From Filifactor villosus (GTDB lineage Bacteria; Bacillota; Clostridia; Peptostreptococcales; Filifactoraceae): DNA of 32,909 bases. How positions within the stretch are numbered: position 1 is the first letter of the stretch; each line of letters opens with the position of its first letter. The position numbers were made by a program, and so were the translations under genes. The stretch lies in NCBI RefSeq assembly GCF_042652965.1, contig NZ_JBHSHL010000019.1:1-32909 (forward strand), in the 5' to 3' direction. Below are positions 17,294 to 24,689 of the stretch, one piece after another. Under the pieces are notes generated by a model that saw nothing but the letters and a program-made list of their open reading frames with translations, made no database searches and was not told where the DNA came from.

Positions 17294-17541
17294 TCAGAAG
17301 TTTTTTAAGATATCTTCTTCAAAGAAGATGACAGCTTCATCGGTCAGCAGGCAGGGGATCCCCATATAGCCGTTTTTGCGTGCATCTTCAAACTCCACCC
17401 TGTGATCTCTCAGAGCGGTAAATTCTTTGAGGTTTTTCATGGATTCCGTGATGTTGACAAATTCAAACTCGACGGATTTTTTTTAAAATATTCAATCACC
17501 GGAGGGCAATCGGGACACAGGTCACTTCCATAAAGTTTCAT
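17294..17541 (-). pseudogene. Glutaredoxin-like gene with a frameshift in a T8/A8 run
   Basis: It starts well: an AAAGGAG ribosome site and MKLYGSDLCPDCPPVIEYF with a CPDC redox motif. The frame then breaks at eight consecutive A on the coding strand (plus-strand T run near 17477-17484). With nine A the reading continues as KSVEFEFVNITESMKN, then a cis-proline-type GYMGIPCLLTDEA and a normal end, about 82 residues in total. So one base is missing, as a true mutation, a slippery phase-variable tract or an assembly error. It lies 48 bases downstream of the M20 gene and probably belongs to that transcript. Confidence 0.75.
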
Positions 17542-17589
17542 AGAGAACTCCTTTCTGTTTCTATTGATACTCTTATCTTACTACAATTT

Positions 17590-18783
17590 CTATTCCCCAA
17601 GCAATCTCAAGGCTCCCTCGACTTCCATCAGCATCCCTGTCTTCATCGCCTCCTCATCGGGATCAAAGTAGGGACTGTGAAGGGGAAAGGGTTCCTGTAC
17701 GCCTTGTTTCTTCACTCCTATGGTAAAGTAGGCGGACTTTGCCACCTCGCAGAAGAAGGAGAAGTCCTCCGCACCCAGACTGGGCTCCTGCATATAGGAG
17801 ATCTTGTCTTTTCCCAAGTGCTCCCGGGCAACTTCATCCAAGATATGAACGATGTCATCGTCATTGACCAGAGCGGGATAGCTGTCCTTGAAAAACATGG
17901 AGGATGAAGCTCCGAACGACTTGCACGTAAAATCGACGATTTCCTCCATCCGTCTTGACATATAGTCTTTTGTCTGTGCGTCCAAAGCTCTCATCGTTCC
18001 CGTAAGTTTGGCAAAGGAAGGAATGATATTGGTCTTGGTTCCCGAGTGGAACTCTCCCACGGTTATAATTCCGGAGTTTGTAGCGGCAAGGTTGCGACTG
18101 AGGATACTCTGGAAGGAGGTTACGATCTGGCAGGCGGGAAGAAGAGGATCGATTCCCGTGTTAGGGTAGGCGGCATGGCAGGAGATGCCCTCCACCGTAA
18201 TCTCGAACTCGCTTGAGGTCGCATTCATCTTTCCGTAGCGAAATTCCACACTTCCGGTTTCAAGGAAGGGATTGACATGAAGACCGATGACGGCCTCAAC
18301 ATGAGGATTTTCCATATGACCTTCTTCTATGATATACTTTGCTCCTCCTACCGTTTCTTCCGCAGGTTGAAAAAAGAGCTTGATCGTTCCGCTGAACTCT
18401 TCTTCCAAAGACTTGAGTATCTTTGCCGTCCCCAAAAGTACGGCTGTGTGGATGTCATGGCCGCAAGAGTGCATGACTCCCTTGTTCAAAGATTTGAAGG
18501 GGGTATTGATCAGCTCCTCCATCGGAAGAGCATCCATATCGGCACGGATGGCGATAACGGAAAACTTCGGTTTTTTCAACACCTTCTTTGTTCCTCGGAT
18601 TGTCGCCACAACTCCGTGTCCGGCAACCTTGTTTATGTGATCGATATTGTGAGCTGACAGAAATTCGCTCACCTTCCTTGCCGTCCTCTCCTCATATTCC
18701 GAAAGTTCGGGGTAACGATGAAAATCCCTTCGGAGTTCCAAGATCTCGGGATAGATGGCATCAATGATGTCTTTTACGTTCAT
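17590..18783 (-). CDS. M20 family amidohydrolase (N-acyl-amino-acid/peptide hydrolase)
   Basis: 397 residues, the usual size for the M20D branch. Metal and catalytic residues are visible: ADMDALP (81-87), CGHD with Cys107 and His109, the AEE pair (141-143), GLH with His169, and a C-terminal PFPLHSPYF histidine. A dimerisation domain sits between (about 180-300). Relatives cleave hippurate, N-acetyl amino acids (including N-acetyl-diaminopimelate) or small amide conjugates in the cytoplasm. It begins 20 bases after the desulfhydrase-like gene, so the two form an operon. A dipeptide or N-acyl-amino-acid substrate would fit the neighbouring peptidases. Confidence 0.9.
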   Translation of the reverse strand: MNVKDIIDAIYPEILELRRDFHRYPELSEYEERTARKVSEFLSAHNIDHINKVAGHGVVATIRGTKKVLKKPKFSVIAIRADMDALPMEELINTPFKSLNKGVMHSCGHDIHTAVLLGTAKILKSLEEEFSGTIKLFFQPAEETVGGAKYIIEEGHMENPHVEAVIGLHVNPFLETGSVEFRYGKMNATSSEFEITVEGISCHAAYPNTGIDPLLPACQIVTSFQSILSRNLAATNSGIITVGEFHSGTKTNIIPSFAKLTGTMRALDAQTKDYMSRRMEEIVDFTCKSFGASSSMFFKDSYPALVNDDDIVHILDEVAREHLGKDKISYMQEPSLGAEDFSFFCEVAKSAYFTIGVKKQGVQEPFPLHSPYFDPDEEAMKTGMLMEVEGALRLLGE

Positions 18784-18803
18784 AGTATTCTGATTCTCCT
18801 AAA

Positions 18804-19787
18804 CTACATAAGTTCTTCCAATTGGTTTATCTTTTCCCTCGTCCATCCGAACATACCGCCCGTATGAACGAATAATATCGTTTCTCCTGATTTCATGCAG
18901 CCCTTTTTGATTTCCTCCAAAAGGCCGTGCATCGCTTTTCCGGTGTAGACCGGATCGAGGATGACTCCTTGCGTCCTTGCCACATGAAGGATGGATCTGA
19001 GCTCTTCCTCCCGACTGATGGCGTAACCGAGGCCTACATAGCCGTCTATCACGTGGAGGTCCTCTTCTCTTACCGAAATATCCTTCTTCGTATAGGAATT
19101 CATTTCATCAATGAGGCTCTTTGCCTTACGTCTGAAGAAATCGGCATCGTCGCAGACATTGATGCCCGTAATACGAAGAGATTTTCCGCTTTCGAGGTTT
19201 GCGTAGTTCAACCCTGCGAAGGTTCCTCCCGAACCTACCGCCAGAACAATCCGGTCGAAGTCGAGACCGAGCTCCCGTTCCTGACTCAGGATTTCTTCAT
19301 AGGCGTTTCGGTAGCCCAGAGAACCTACGGCGTTGGAAGCTCCTTCGGGGATGATATAAGCCTTCTTCCCCCTTTTTCTGAGATCTTCGGCAATGCCCTT
19401 CATAATCGCTTCTCTTTCATCTCGGTATTCTTCCGGAGTGATAAACGAAAATTCGGCTCCGATCATCCGTGAAAGGAAGGGATTTCCCTCATGGCTGTCC
19501 TCTTCTTTTCCTCTCAAGACCATGGTGGAACTCATACCCAGCCTCCTTGCGACCATTGCGGTGGCCCTTGCGTGGTTGCTTTGGATCCCTCCGCAGGTAA
19601 TCACATGATCACAGCCTAGGGAGATCGCTTCGGCAAATGAATATTCCAACTTTCGGACCTTGTTTCCGCTGATTTCCAGACCTGTGTAATCATCACGTTT
19701 GAGATAGATATCAACTCCGGTTTCTTTAGACAAGCATTCCAGCTTTTGAATGGGAGTGGGCAGGTTTGCCAGATGAAGTTTGTTCAT
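18804..19787 (-). CDS. dcyD: PLP-dependent D-cysteine desulfhydrase / ACC deaminase family enzyme
   Basis: 327 residues of fold-type II PLP enzyme. The PLP lysine is Lys43 in ISGNKVRKLEY. The substrate-side motif CGGIQSNHARATA follows at about 65-77, a glycine-rich phosphate loop (VGSGGTFAGL) at about 205, and the C-terminal DPVYTGKAMHGL. Members release sulfide, ammonia and pyruvate from D-cysteine, deaminate 1-aminocyclopropane-1-carboxylate, or act on other D-amino acids. The symbol is tentative. It has an AAAGGAG ribosome site and is the first gene of a minus-strand operon with the M20 hydrolase. A D-amino-acid substrate would suit the rest of the block. Confidence 0.85.
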   Translation of the reverse strand: MNKLHLANLPTPIQKLECLSKETGVDIYLKRDDYTGLEISGNKVRKLEYSFAEAISLGCDHVITCGGIQSNHARATAMVARRLGMSSTMVLRGKEEDSHEGNPFLSRMIGAEFSFITPEEYRDEREAIMKGIAEDLRKRGKKAYIIPEGASNAVGSLGYRNAYEEILSQERELGLDFDRIVLAVGSGGTFAGLNYANLESGKSLRITGINVCDDADFFRRKAKSLIDEMNSYTKKDISVREEDLHVIDGYVGLGYAISREEELRSILHVARTQGVILDPVYTGKAMHGLLEEIKKGCMKSGETILFVHTGGMFGWTREKINQLEELM

Positions 19788-19839
19788 AGGAATTCTCCTT
19801 TCTTAGATAAGTATATCAAAGATCACACAAAAACAATAT

Positions 19840-19954
19840 CGTACTGCCATTCCTTTGAGTTATGGATATCAACAGTTGTGCTTCATAGAAGATAAAACGA
19901 AGTTTCATGGTAGCAAAACAGATATCGCCACACTTCTATCGGGAAACAGTATAA
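19840..19954 (+). repeat. Family-A repeat upstream of the desulfhydrase gene
   Basis: It has GCCATTCCTTTGAGTTATGG at the left, CATAGAAGATAAAACG in the middle and CACTTCTATCGGGAAACAGTAT at the right. The ends are more diverged than in the copies at 22595 and 30021. It sits about 50 bases upstream of the minus-strand start codon, close to or inside the promoter region. Confidence 0.55.
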
Positions 19955-20199
19955 GGCAACATCGTTTGAACCGATCCTCGCATCTCTTCCCTGTTTATAC
20001 CGCTTCTTTTCGAATCAACAACGTTACCTGAAAGAAATCGAGCTTATACCGGTTGTGAACGCCTGTTGAGAGGCATATGTTTTTTGTCGGTGCTTTGATC
20101 TAATCGGAATGCCGGTACAATTGCGATAAGATATCAGTTTGTTCTTGAAATTTTTTTTATTATACTACGAGAACCGTGCAAGGACAATTGTCCGATCGT
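19955..20199. other. Gene-free stretch
   Basis: I find no ORF with a ribosome site, no RNA motif and no repeat of the three families. Together with the repeat on its left it separates the desulfhydrase operon from the vanX transcript. Confidence 0.4.
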
Positions 20200-20246
20200 A
20201 AAAAAAGCCCTTCGTACCGCGATGAGGACGTGGCGACGAAGGGCTT
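20200..20246 (-). terminator. Terminator of the vanX transcript
   Basis: AAGCCCTTCGT (20205-20215) and ACGAAGGGCTT (20236-20246) form a perfect 11-bp stem, followed on the minus strand by seven T. It ends 14 bases beyond the small ORF that follows vanX, which supports that ORF being part of the transcript. Confidence 0.88.
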
Positions 20247-20259
20247 GTATAAGGATTTG

Positions 20260-20433
20260 CTATTGTTTTAAGGCTCTAAGAATATAGATTGAATCATCTA
20301 AGAAGAAACGCAGTTGAAGTTCTTGAGCACTGTAATATCCTTCCTGTCGAAATTCGGGGTAAGGACAGTGTTTTTTGTGGTAGTCGGTACATTGGACAAT
20401 AGCAAAGTTCCTACTGATATATTTGCCCGTCAC
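20260..20433 (-). CDS. Small protein (57 aa) overlapping the vanX stop
   Basis: A GTG start overlaps the vanX stop by four bases (GTGA). The frame stays open for 57 codons and ends just before the terminator. The predicted peptide starts TGKYISRNFAIVQCTDYHKK and ends FFLDDSIYILRALKQ. It is soluble-looking, with two cysteines and no membrane segment. I do not recognise it. The overlap, the position between vanX and its terminator, and sensible residue content favour a real gene. The lack of its own ribosome site is explained by translational coupling. Confidence 0.5.
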   Translation of the reverse strand: MTGKYISRNFAIVQCTDYHKKHCPYPEFRQEGYYSAQELQLRFFLDDSIYILRALKQ

Positions 20434-20999
20434 AATTCCAGATCCGAGTAGGGAACCGGAGGTGTACAGGTATCTTCAAAATGCCACCATTCCTTTTCAT
20501 AGGATTCAAATCCGCAACCCTCCATCACAAACTTCAGATACAGGGCATTGTTTTTTTCTTCCCTGGGAGTAAAGGGATAGAGGATGGACGATTTCCGGGA
20601 GAAATCGTCAAACTCCGTCGGCATTTTGATATTGTTTCCGTACATATCGGTAAGCGTTAGATCCACGCACATTCCGTTCATATGGGAAGGCTTGAAGGAG
20701 GTCAGCTTGGACATATCCGGAGGTTTTGCGACATAGTCGGTATCCGGGAAGAGCTCAAATAATTTTTTTTGTGCACGGATCGGACGATAGGCATCCCAGA
20801 TCCGTACCCGGTACCCGTCATGGCGAAAAATGTTCTTAGCTTTAATCAAAAGTTTTGCAGTATGCTTGTTGATATAACAGACATTCGAAGTATAGATCAC
20901 CTTATTTAAAAAATTTTTTCTTTGCGCATATCTCAAGTCAATGATAAAGTCGGGATCCAAGTCCGACAGTCTTACCAGTTGTATTTTGTCATCGGTCAT
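20430..20999 (-). CDS. vanX: D-alanyl-D-alanine dipeptidase (VanX family, M15D)
   Basis: 189 residues, close to the usual VanX length. Zinc ligands and catalytic residues are in place: SHMNGMCVD gives His106 and Asp113, and EWWHFE gives the catalytic base Glu170 and His173. The conserved DAYRP arginine (Arg72) is present. No signal peptide, so it acts in the cytoplasm. No vanA/vanH ligase genes are nearby, so glycopeptide resistance is unlikely. Hydrolysing D-Ala-D-Ala or similar dipeptides as nutrients fits the other peptidases. A good -24/-12 sigma-54 promoter lies 50-64 bases upstream. It has an AGGAG ribosome site. Confidence 0.9.
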   Translation of the reverse strand: MTDDKIQLVRLSDLDPDFIIDLRYAQRKNFLNKVIYTSNVCYINKHTAKLLIKAKNIFRHDGYRVRIWDAYRPIRAQKKLFELFPDTDYVAKPPDMSKLTSFKPSHMNGMCVDLTLTDMYGNNIKMPTEFDDFSRKSSILYPFTPREEKNNALYLKFVMEGCGFESYEKEWWHFEDTCTPPVPYSDLEL

Positions 21000-21046
21000 C
21001 TCTCTGTTCTCCTAAAGTTGTTTGTGGGATATCCCTGTTATTTTAT

Positions 21047-21065
21047 ACAGCAATTTATAAGCCAA
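21047..21065 (-). promoter_or_regulatory. Sigma-54 (-24/-12) promoter of vanX
   Basis: On the minus strand TTGGCTTATAAATTGCTG. The invariant GG (plus 21062-21063) and GC (21050-21051) are separated by exactly 10 bases, and the -12 box is TTGC. It lies about 50 bases upstream of the vanX ATG. A dyad of A/T tracts (21092-21111) sits upstream and might help binding or bending. Confidence 0.75.
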
Positions 21066-21145
21066 AATCTCAGGACTTTCAGTGACACCCCGAAAAAAAT
21101 GGATTTTTTTCACCGTTCCTCCTTGTATTATTTGTTTTTGTTCTT

Positions 21146-21157
21146 TTGTGGTATAAT
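21146..21157 (+). promoter_or_regulatory. Extended -10 promoter candidate, distal, upstream of the M19 dipeptidase
   Basis: TGTGGTATAAT holds a perfect -10 (21152-21157) preceded by an extended TG motif. A -35 is poor. It is followed 29 bases later by GGTCGAACATTCCTTGAAG, a sequence repeated after the second promoter at 21303. Confidence 0.45.
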
Positions 21158-21302
21158 CTTGTCAGATTTCGAAAAAAGTGATGGAGAAAGGTCGAACATT
21201 CCTTGAAGAAGGAGGGATTTCGAGTTTCGGGATACGACAAAAAAAGTGAATTTTTGCCCATGTTGACATACCGAGGTTTGACATTGACAATTACGGTCGC
21301 GA

Positions 21303-21331
21303 TTGAAGTGTCATGGGGGATATCGTATAAT
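21303..21331 (+). promoter_or_regulatory. Sigma-A promoter candidate, proximal, upstream of the M19 dipeptidase
   Basis: TTGAAG, 17 bases, TATAAT. About 20 bases further AGGTCGAACACTTTGAAG repeats the motif seen after the distal promoter. The distance to the dipeptidase ATG is about 300 bases, leaving a long leader in which I recognise no RNA motif. Confidence 0.6.
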
Positions 21332-21631
21332 TTCTCTATTAAAATTGACAGGTCGAACACTTTGAAGCATAGGAGCGTCGAATTTTTTTGGCAGTTGTAT
21401 CCGACTTGGGGTTGTTAGAATAAAGCGTTTCAGAGCTAAAAAATAAAAACCGTTGATGTCAACTGTTTAAACGAAGAGTAGTATGAGAGGTCAAAACTGT
21501 ACGATCGGTCGATATAAGTGATGACAGTACAAAACGTTTTTTCAAGATGTTGGAACGGTTTGGATTAGGCTCGGATGGGAGAGAATTTTTCGCAAAAACT
21601 ATAAAAACTAAAGTAGAGAAAGGAGTCTGCG

Positions 21632-22582
21632 ATGAAGATCATCGATATGCACTGTGACAGTCTTTTGGGGTATATAGGGGACAAGAAGTTCTCGTTAAGG
21701 GAGAACGATGGTCACCTCAGTTTGGAGAAGATGAAAAGAGCGGGAGGTTTGGCTCAGTTTTTTGCAATTTTTATATCAAGGGAGGATATGAAGACCGAGG
21801 ATCCCTATGATTTTTTTGAAGAGCTGTATCAATTCTACTTGGAAGAATTGAATAAGAACAGGGATCTCATCCAGCCCGCCTTCTGCAAGCAGGACATCCT
21901 CGATAACCGTGCCAAGGGAAGGATGTCGTCCATTCTGACGATTGAGGACGGTTTCGTGATCAAGGACTCGATCGATAAGCTCGATGACCTCTTCGACAAG
22001 GGAGTAAGGCTTATCACCCTGACTTGGGATTTTGAGAACGACATCGGCTATCCCTGCACCTTGGACGAAGAAGAGAACAAGAGGGGATTGAAACGCTTTG
22101 GGTTCGAGGTGGTGCAGCGGATGAACGAAAAGGGGATGATCATAGATGTCTCCCACCTCTCCGAGGGAGGTTTCTACGACGTCGCAAAGCACTCCTCCAA
22201 GCCCTTTGTCGCCTCCCATTCCTGCGCCAAAGAGCTCTGTTTTCACAGGAGAAACCTTACCGATCATCAGCTCAAGGTGATAGGAGAGAGCGGAAGTCTT
22301 GTCGGGGTCAACTATTACAGTGCCTTCTTGCAGAACGAAGGATCATACAGCAGCAATAAGAGGATCGTGGAGCATATCGAGCATATGACGAAGCACGCGG
22401 GTATCGAAGCGGTCGGCCTCGGCTCGGACTTCGACGGAATCAGCGGGGAACTCGAGATGAAGGACTACAGCGGTTATCCTGCTCTGATCGAAGAGATGAG
22501 GAAGAGTTTTACCGACGATGAGGTTGAAAAGATCTGTTATCAAAATGCTCTGCGTCTGATAGGAGATGTGATGAGGAGATAG
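21632..22582 (+). CDS. Membrane dipeptidase family (M19) zinc dipeptidase
   Basis: 316 residues. All expected metal-centre residues can be seen: H7-x-D9 in DMHCDS, Glu105 in LTIEDG, His175 in IDVSHLS, His196 in SHS, and Asp266 in LGSDFDG. The fold family cleaves dipeptides, often with a D-residue at the C-terminal position. No signal peptide or membrane segment, so it is cytoplasmic despite the family name. It has an AAAGGAG ribosome site. It is divergent from vanX with a 630-base gap, and I find sigma-A-like but no convincing sigma-54 promoter before it. It would complement VanX in releasing free D- and L-amino acids. Confidence 0.92.
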   Translation: MKIIDMHCDSLLGYIGDKKFSLRENDGHLSLEKMKRAGGLAQFFAIFISREDMKTEDPYDFFEELYQFYLEELNKNRDLIQPAFCKQDILDNRAKGRMSSILTIEDGFVIKDSIDKLDDLFDKGVRLITLTWDFENDIGYPCTLDEEENKRGLKRFGFEVVQRMNEKGMIIDVSHLSEGGFYDVAKHSSKPFVASHSCAKELCFHRRNLTDHQLKVIGESGSLVGVNYYSAFLQNEGSYSSNKRIVEHIEHMTKHAGIEAVGLGSDFDGISGELEMKDYSGYPALIEEMRKSFTDDEVEKICYQNALRLIGDVMRR

Positions 22583-22594
22583 ACGGATTTTGTC

Positions 22595-22712
22595 TAATAC
22601 TGCTATTCCTTTGAATAATGGATATCAACGATTTGAACTCCTATAGAAGAGAACACGAATTTTCGTGGTTGCAAAACAGATATAACCATACTTCTATCGA
22701 AGAATAGTATAA
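22595..22712 (+). repeat. Family-A repeat downstream of the M19 gene
   Basis: This is a good copy. The left end is TAATACTGCTATTCCTTTGA, the centre GAACACGAATTTTCGTGG is itself a dyad, and the right end is CTTCTATCGAAGAATAGTAT. Left and right ends are inverted repeats. It starts 13 bases after the dipeptidase stop codon. Confidence 0.7.
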
Positions 22713-22761
22713 GAATCGCCTTTGTAGCGAAGTTCTGTCAGCAATTTCCATTCTTGTAACG

Positions 22762-22833
22762 AAACTGTCCCGCTCATACGAACCATATATGCACAAAGGC
22801 AATGTCGTATGAGGGGACAGTTTGATTTTTTAT
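22762..22833 (+). terminator. Long 19-bp hairpin, likely terminator
   Basis: AAACTGTCCC-G-CTCATACGA (22762-22781) pairs with TCGTATGAGGGGACAGTTT (22805-22823), with a single bulged G and a 23-base loop, followed by GATTTTTTATT. It could end the M19 transcript. The loop and the flank carry pieces of family C (GCACAAAGGCAA, TTTGATTTTTTATTGGA), so the hairpin appears to have been inserted in or built on a family-C copy. Confidence 0.55.
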
Positions 22834-22996
22834 TGGACATACAAACTATGGAGCTTTGTAAAATCAATGTTTTTCAAACTTCATTATGCCTATAACAGCG
22901 ATGTGATACGATGTATTGGAGTGGTGGATATCATACTTCATAGAAGATACAACAAATGTTTGTGGTCGCAACCGGATATCGAAACACTTCTTTTTG
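22790..22996. repeat. Degenerate family-C copy followed by a degenerate family-A copy
   Basis: Family-C blocks (GCACAAAGGCAA, AAATCAATGTTTTTCAAACTTC, ACAGCGATGTGATACG) run from about 22790 to 22920. They are followed by family-A blocks (GGATATCATACTTCATAGAAGATA, ATATCGAAACACTTC) from about 22914. Both have lost their conserved ends, so they look old and immobile. Confidence 0.45.
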
Positions 22997-23012
22997 CTTT
23001 CCTTTTGTTGAT

Positions 23013-23606
23013 CTAACCGTGCTTTTTAAGGATGGAGACTGCCAAAGCCACGGTTTGGGTAAGCAAGGCCAAACTGAGGAGAGCAAGGCAGGAGTAGACA
23101 AGTCCCCTCCATCTTCTCGAAGGCTCATGACCCGGAAGGATCGTGAACTTCTTCTCCAAGGGGATGTTCTTTTGCTTGAGAAGTTTGTAGAAGTCATCCG
23201 CACCGGCTGGAGAGATCACTCCGAACCGAAAGAAGGGGATGCTAAGATCGCTCTCCGACCTTCCCTTGCAAAACAGGTGGATCCCCTTCCTATCTAAGAT
23301 CGCCTTTTCTACAGAGGCAAAGGAGAGGGAGGTTTCTTTTTTGAGAAGCCTGTTGCAATAAGTGACCTTGTCTTCGTCGTAGAGCGTATAAAAAAACCGA
23401 TATCCCGTAGAAAAGAACAGGAGGGGCAGGAAGTAGACGAGGTAGAGAAGTACGCTGGCAAAAATGTTGTATTGCCCGGCATAGCCGTTGATATCAAAGA
23501 AGATGACCTCCAAGAATAAAACGAATCGAGCCAAAACAAAAAGCATCGACAAGACAAGAAACACCTGCTTGGACATCGATGAATAGTAGTATCGAATTTT
23601 TTTCAT
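23013..23606 (-). CDS. Membrane protein of unknown function (bacterial PH-like layout)
   Basis: 197 residues. Two hydrophobic helices at the N-terminus (about 13-35 and 47-70), a soluble middle of about 100 residues, and a third helix near the C-terminus (about 168-190, VYSCLALLSLALLTQTVALA). The middle part has the short beta-strand pattern of bacterial PH-type domains (KVTYCNRLLKKETSLSF, LSIPFFRFGVIS), but I am not certain of this. It has an AAGGAGG ribosome site. It stands alone on the minus strand. No partner or regulator is apparent. Its role in the surrounding peptide block, if any, is unknown. Confidence 0.7.
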   Translation of the reverse strand: MKKIRYYYSSMSKQVFLVLSMLFVLARFVLFLEVIFFDINGYAGQYNIFASVLLYLVYFLPLLFFSTGYRFFYTLYDEDKVTYCNRLLKKETSLSFASVEKAILDRKGIHLFCKGRSESDLSIPFFRFGVISPAGADDFYKLLKQKNIPLEKKFTILPGHEPSRRWRGLVYSCLALLSLALLTQTVALAVSILKKHG

Positions 23607-24150
23607 ACAAAAATCCTCCTTGTTCGTTATATATTAAAAAATATCGGATAAGAGCCCTTGGATTCTTCATATTACCCACTCTGTAACAACGTATTCCAAG
23701 CCTGCTTACAATGCTTACAAACAGTTGAGGATTTTCGTGCCTATGCCGTTAAGAGAGCTGTTGCACAAAGATCGATGCCGTATCATCCGAAAAATCAGCA
23801 CAACATCCATTTTATATAGACAAGGAAGTTCCAAAATCGTTGACTCGGAATGATGTTGCAACGTTTAAACGCATAGAAAAATCAAGAGCACAACTCGGTA
23901 TTACCTCTCCGGGATTGTGTTCTCCGACTCCTCCTCCGTCTTGTGGGTAACAAGTCTTAAAGCAAAAAGTAAACCGAAATTGTAGAAGATATCGCAAAGG
24001 GAAACATCGTACAGAGATACGGTGCTATTTCTATTGTATCACAGAGTATATCAACGTTGTAAAACATGTGATTTTGAGAACATTGTTTTTCCTAGGGAAA
24101 GTATCTCTCCTCTGCTTTTGAAGGATGGAAATTTTTTTATATAATCAGGG
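23607..24150. other. Long gene-free stretch with decayed sequence
   Basis: There is no intact gene. Near 23765-23815 there is a weak family-C likeness (ATGCCGTATCATCCGAAAAA, CAGCACAACATCC). Around 23820-23910 one plus-strand frame reads like a protein fragment (KEVPKSLTRNDVATFKRIEK...) but has no start and stops nearby, so it may be the remains of a gene. Nothing else is recognisable. Confidence 0.35.
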
Positions 24151-24293
24151 CAATACCGCACAAAGGCAAAATTTTGATTTTCTTATGGATTTGTAAAAAA
24201 TAAAATTCTGTCAAATCAATGCTTTTAAGAAATTCATCATCCCTTTAAAAGTGATGTTACGATGATGTTTTGAATTATGCGGTGTTTCCTTAG
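24151..24293 (+). repeat. Family-C repeat, part of a composite C-B element
   Basis: It starts CAATACCGCACAAAGG and ends TTATGCGGTGTTTCCTTAG. It is nearly identical to the copy at 16019 over its whole length. It is joined directly to a reversed family-B copy. The same C-B junction occurs, reversed, at 30006-30369. Confidence 0.75.
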
Positions 24294-24384
24294 AATTGTC
24301 CGGTTGTGGAGTTTGAATTCTGAGATTACTCAAAACGTTTCCGGTAACTATATTCTGTTTACCTGACATATTAAACGGAAAACA
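24294..24384 (-). repeat. Family-B repeat, reversed, part of a composite C-B element
   Basis: On the minus strand it reads CCGTTTAATATGTCAGGTAA, then ACCGGAAACGTTTTGAGTAA and GAATTCAAACTCCAC, matching the copies at 17036 and 30138. The TATACTATTCTCC start seen in other copies is altered here (CTGTTTTCCG). Confidence 0.65.
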
Positions 24385-24509
24385 GCATTAACTTCTTTCA
24401 ATGGGATTTCAGACAAGGAGACTAAGGAAGACGCGGATGTTTTCCACGATATTTTTTTCGATATATTTTTATATTAAGTTAAGAAAATAGTACATATATT
24501 AGGGAAAAA

Positions 24510-24558
24510 TCGGAAAAAATTCCGAAAATAAAAACTTATTTTCCAAAAAAACGGAAAA
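24510..24558 (+). promoter_or_regulatory. Candidate upstream activator sites for the sigma-54 promoter
   Basis: TCGGAAAAAATTCCGA (24510-24525) is a perfect 6+6 dyad around AAAA. A second looser dyad, TTTTCC...GGAAAA, lies at 24539-24558. They sit about 105-155 bases upstream of the -24 element, the usual distance for enhancer-binding proteins. I infer they are bound by the activator encoded at 14116. Confidence 0.4.
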
Positions 24559-24660
24559 ATCAAAGAAGAAGATCGATAACCAAGACATTCAAAAAGGGAA
24601 ATACAAAAAAAGTGAGGTAGCATTTCTTTTTTTCGAGGAGCAAAAATCTTTGAATGCACA

Positions 24661-24678
24661 TTGGCATATAACTTGCTT
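24661..24678 (+). promoter_or_regulatory. Sigma-54 (-24/-12) promoter upstream of the spmA-like operon
   Basis: TTGGCATATAACTTGCTT. The invariant GG (24663-24664) and GC (24675-24676) are 10 bases apart, and both TTGGCA and TTGC match the consensus. Transcription would start near 24688, leaving a leader of about 400 bases before the first gene. I see no gene or known RNA motif in that leader. Confidence 0.75.
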
Positions 24679-24689
24679 TTATTAAGTAC

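Noticed and set aside
20430..20999. VanX as part of a vancomycin-resistance cluster
   Set aside because: No vanH, vanA-type ligase or VanRS regulators nearby; the sigma-54 promoter and peptidase neighbours favour a catabolic role.
21535..21580. Possible sigma-54 promoter for the M19 dipeptidase (GG-N10-GC near 21555)
   Set aside because: Only the GG and GC spacing fits; the surrounding bases (ACGG, TAGGC) do not resemble TTGGCA and TTGC.
23820..23910. Protein-like fragment (KEVPKSLTRNDVATFKRIEK) on the plus strand
   Set aside because: No start codon or ribosome site and short; it may be a gene fossil but no family could be assigned.
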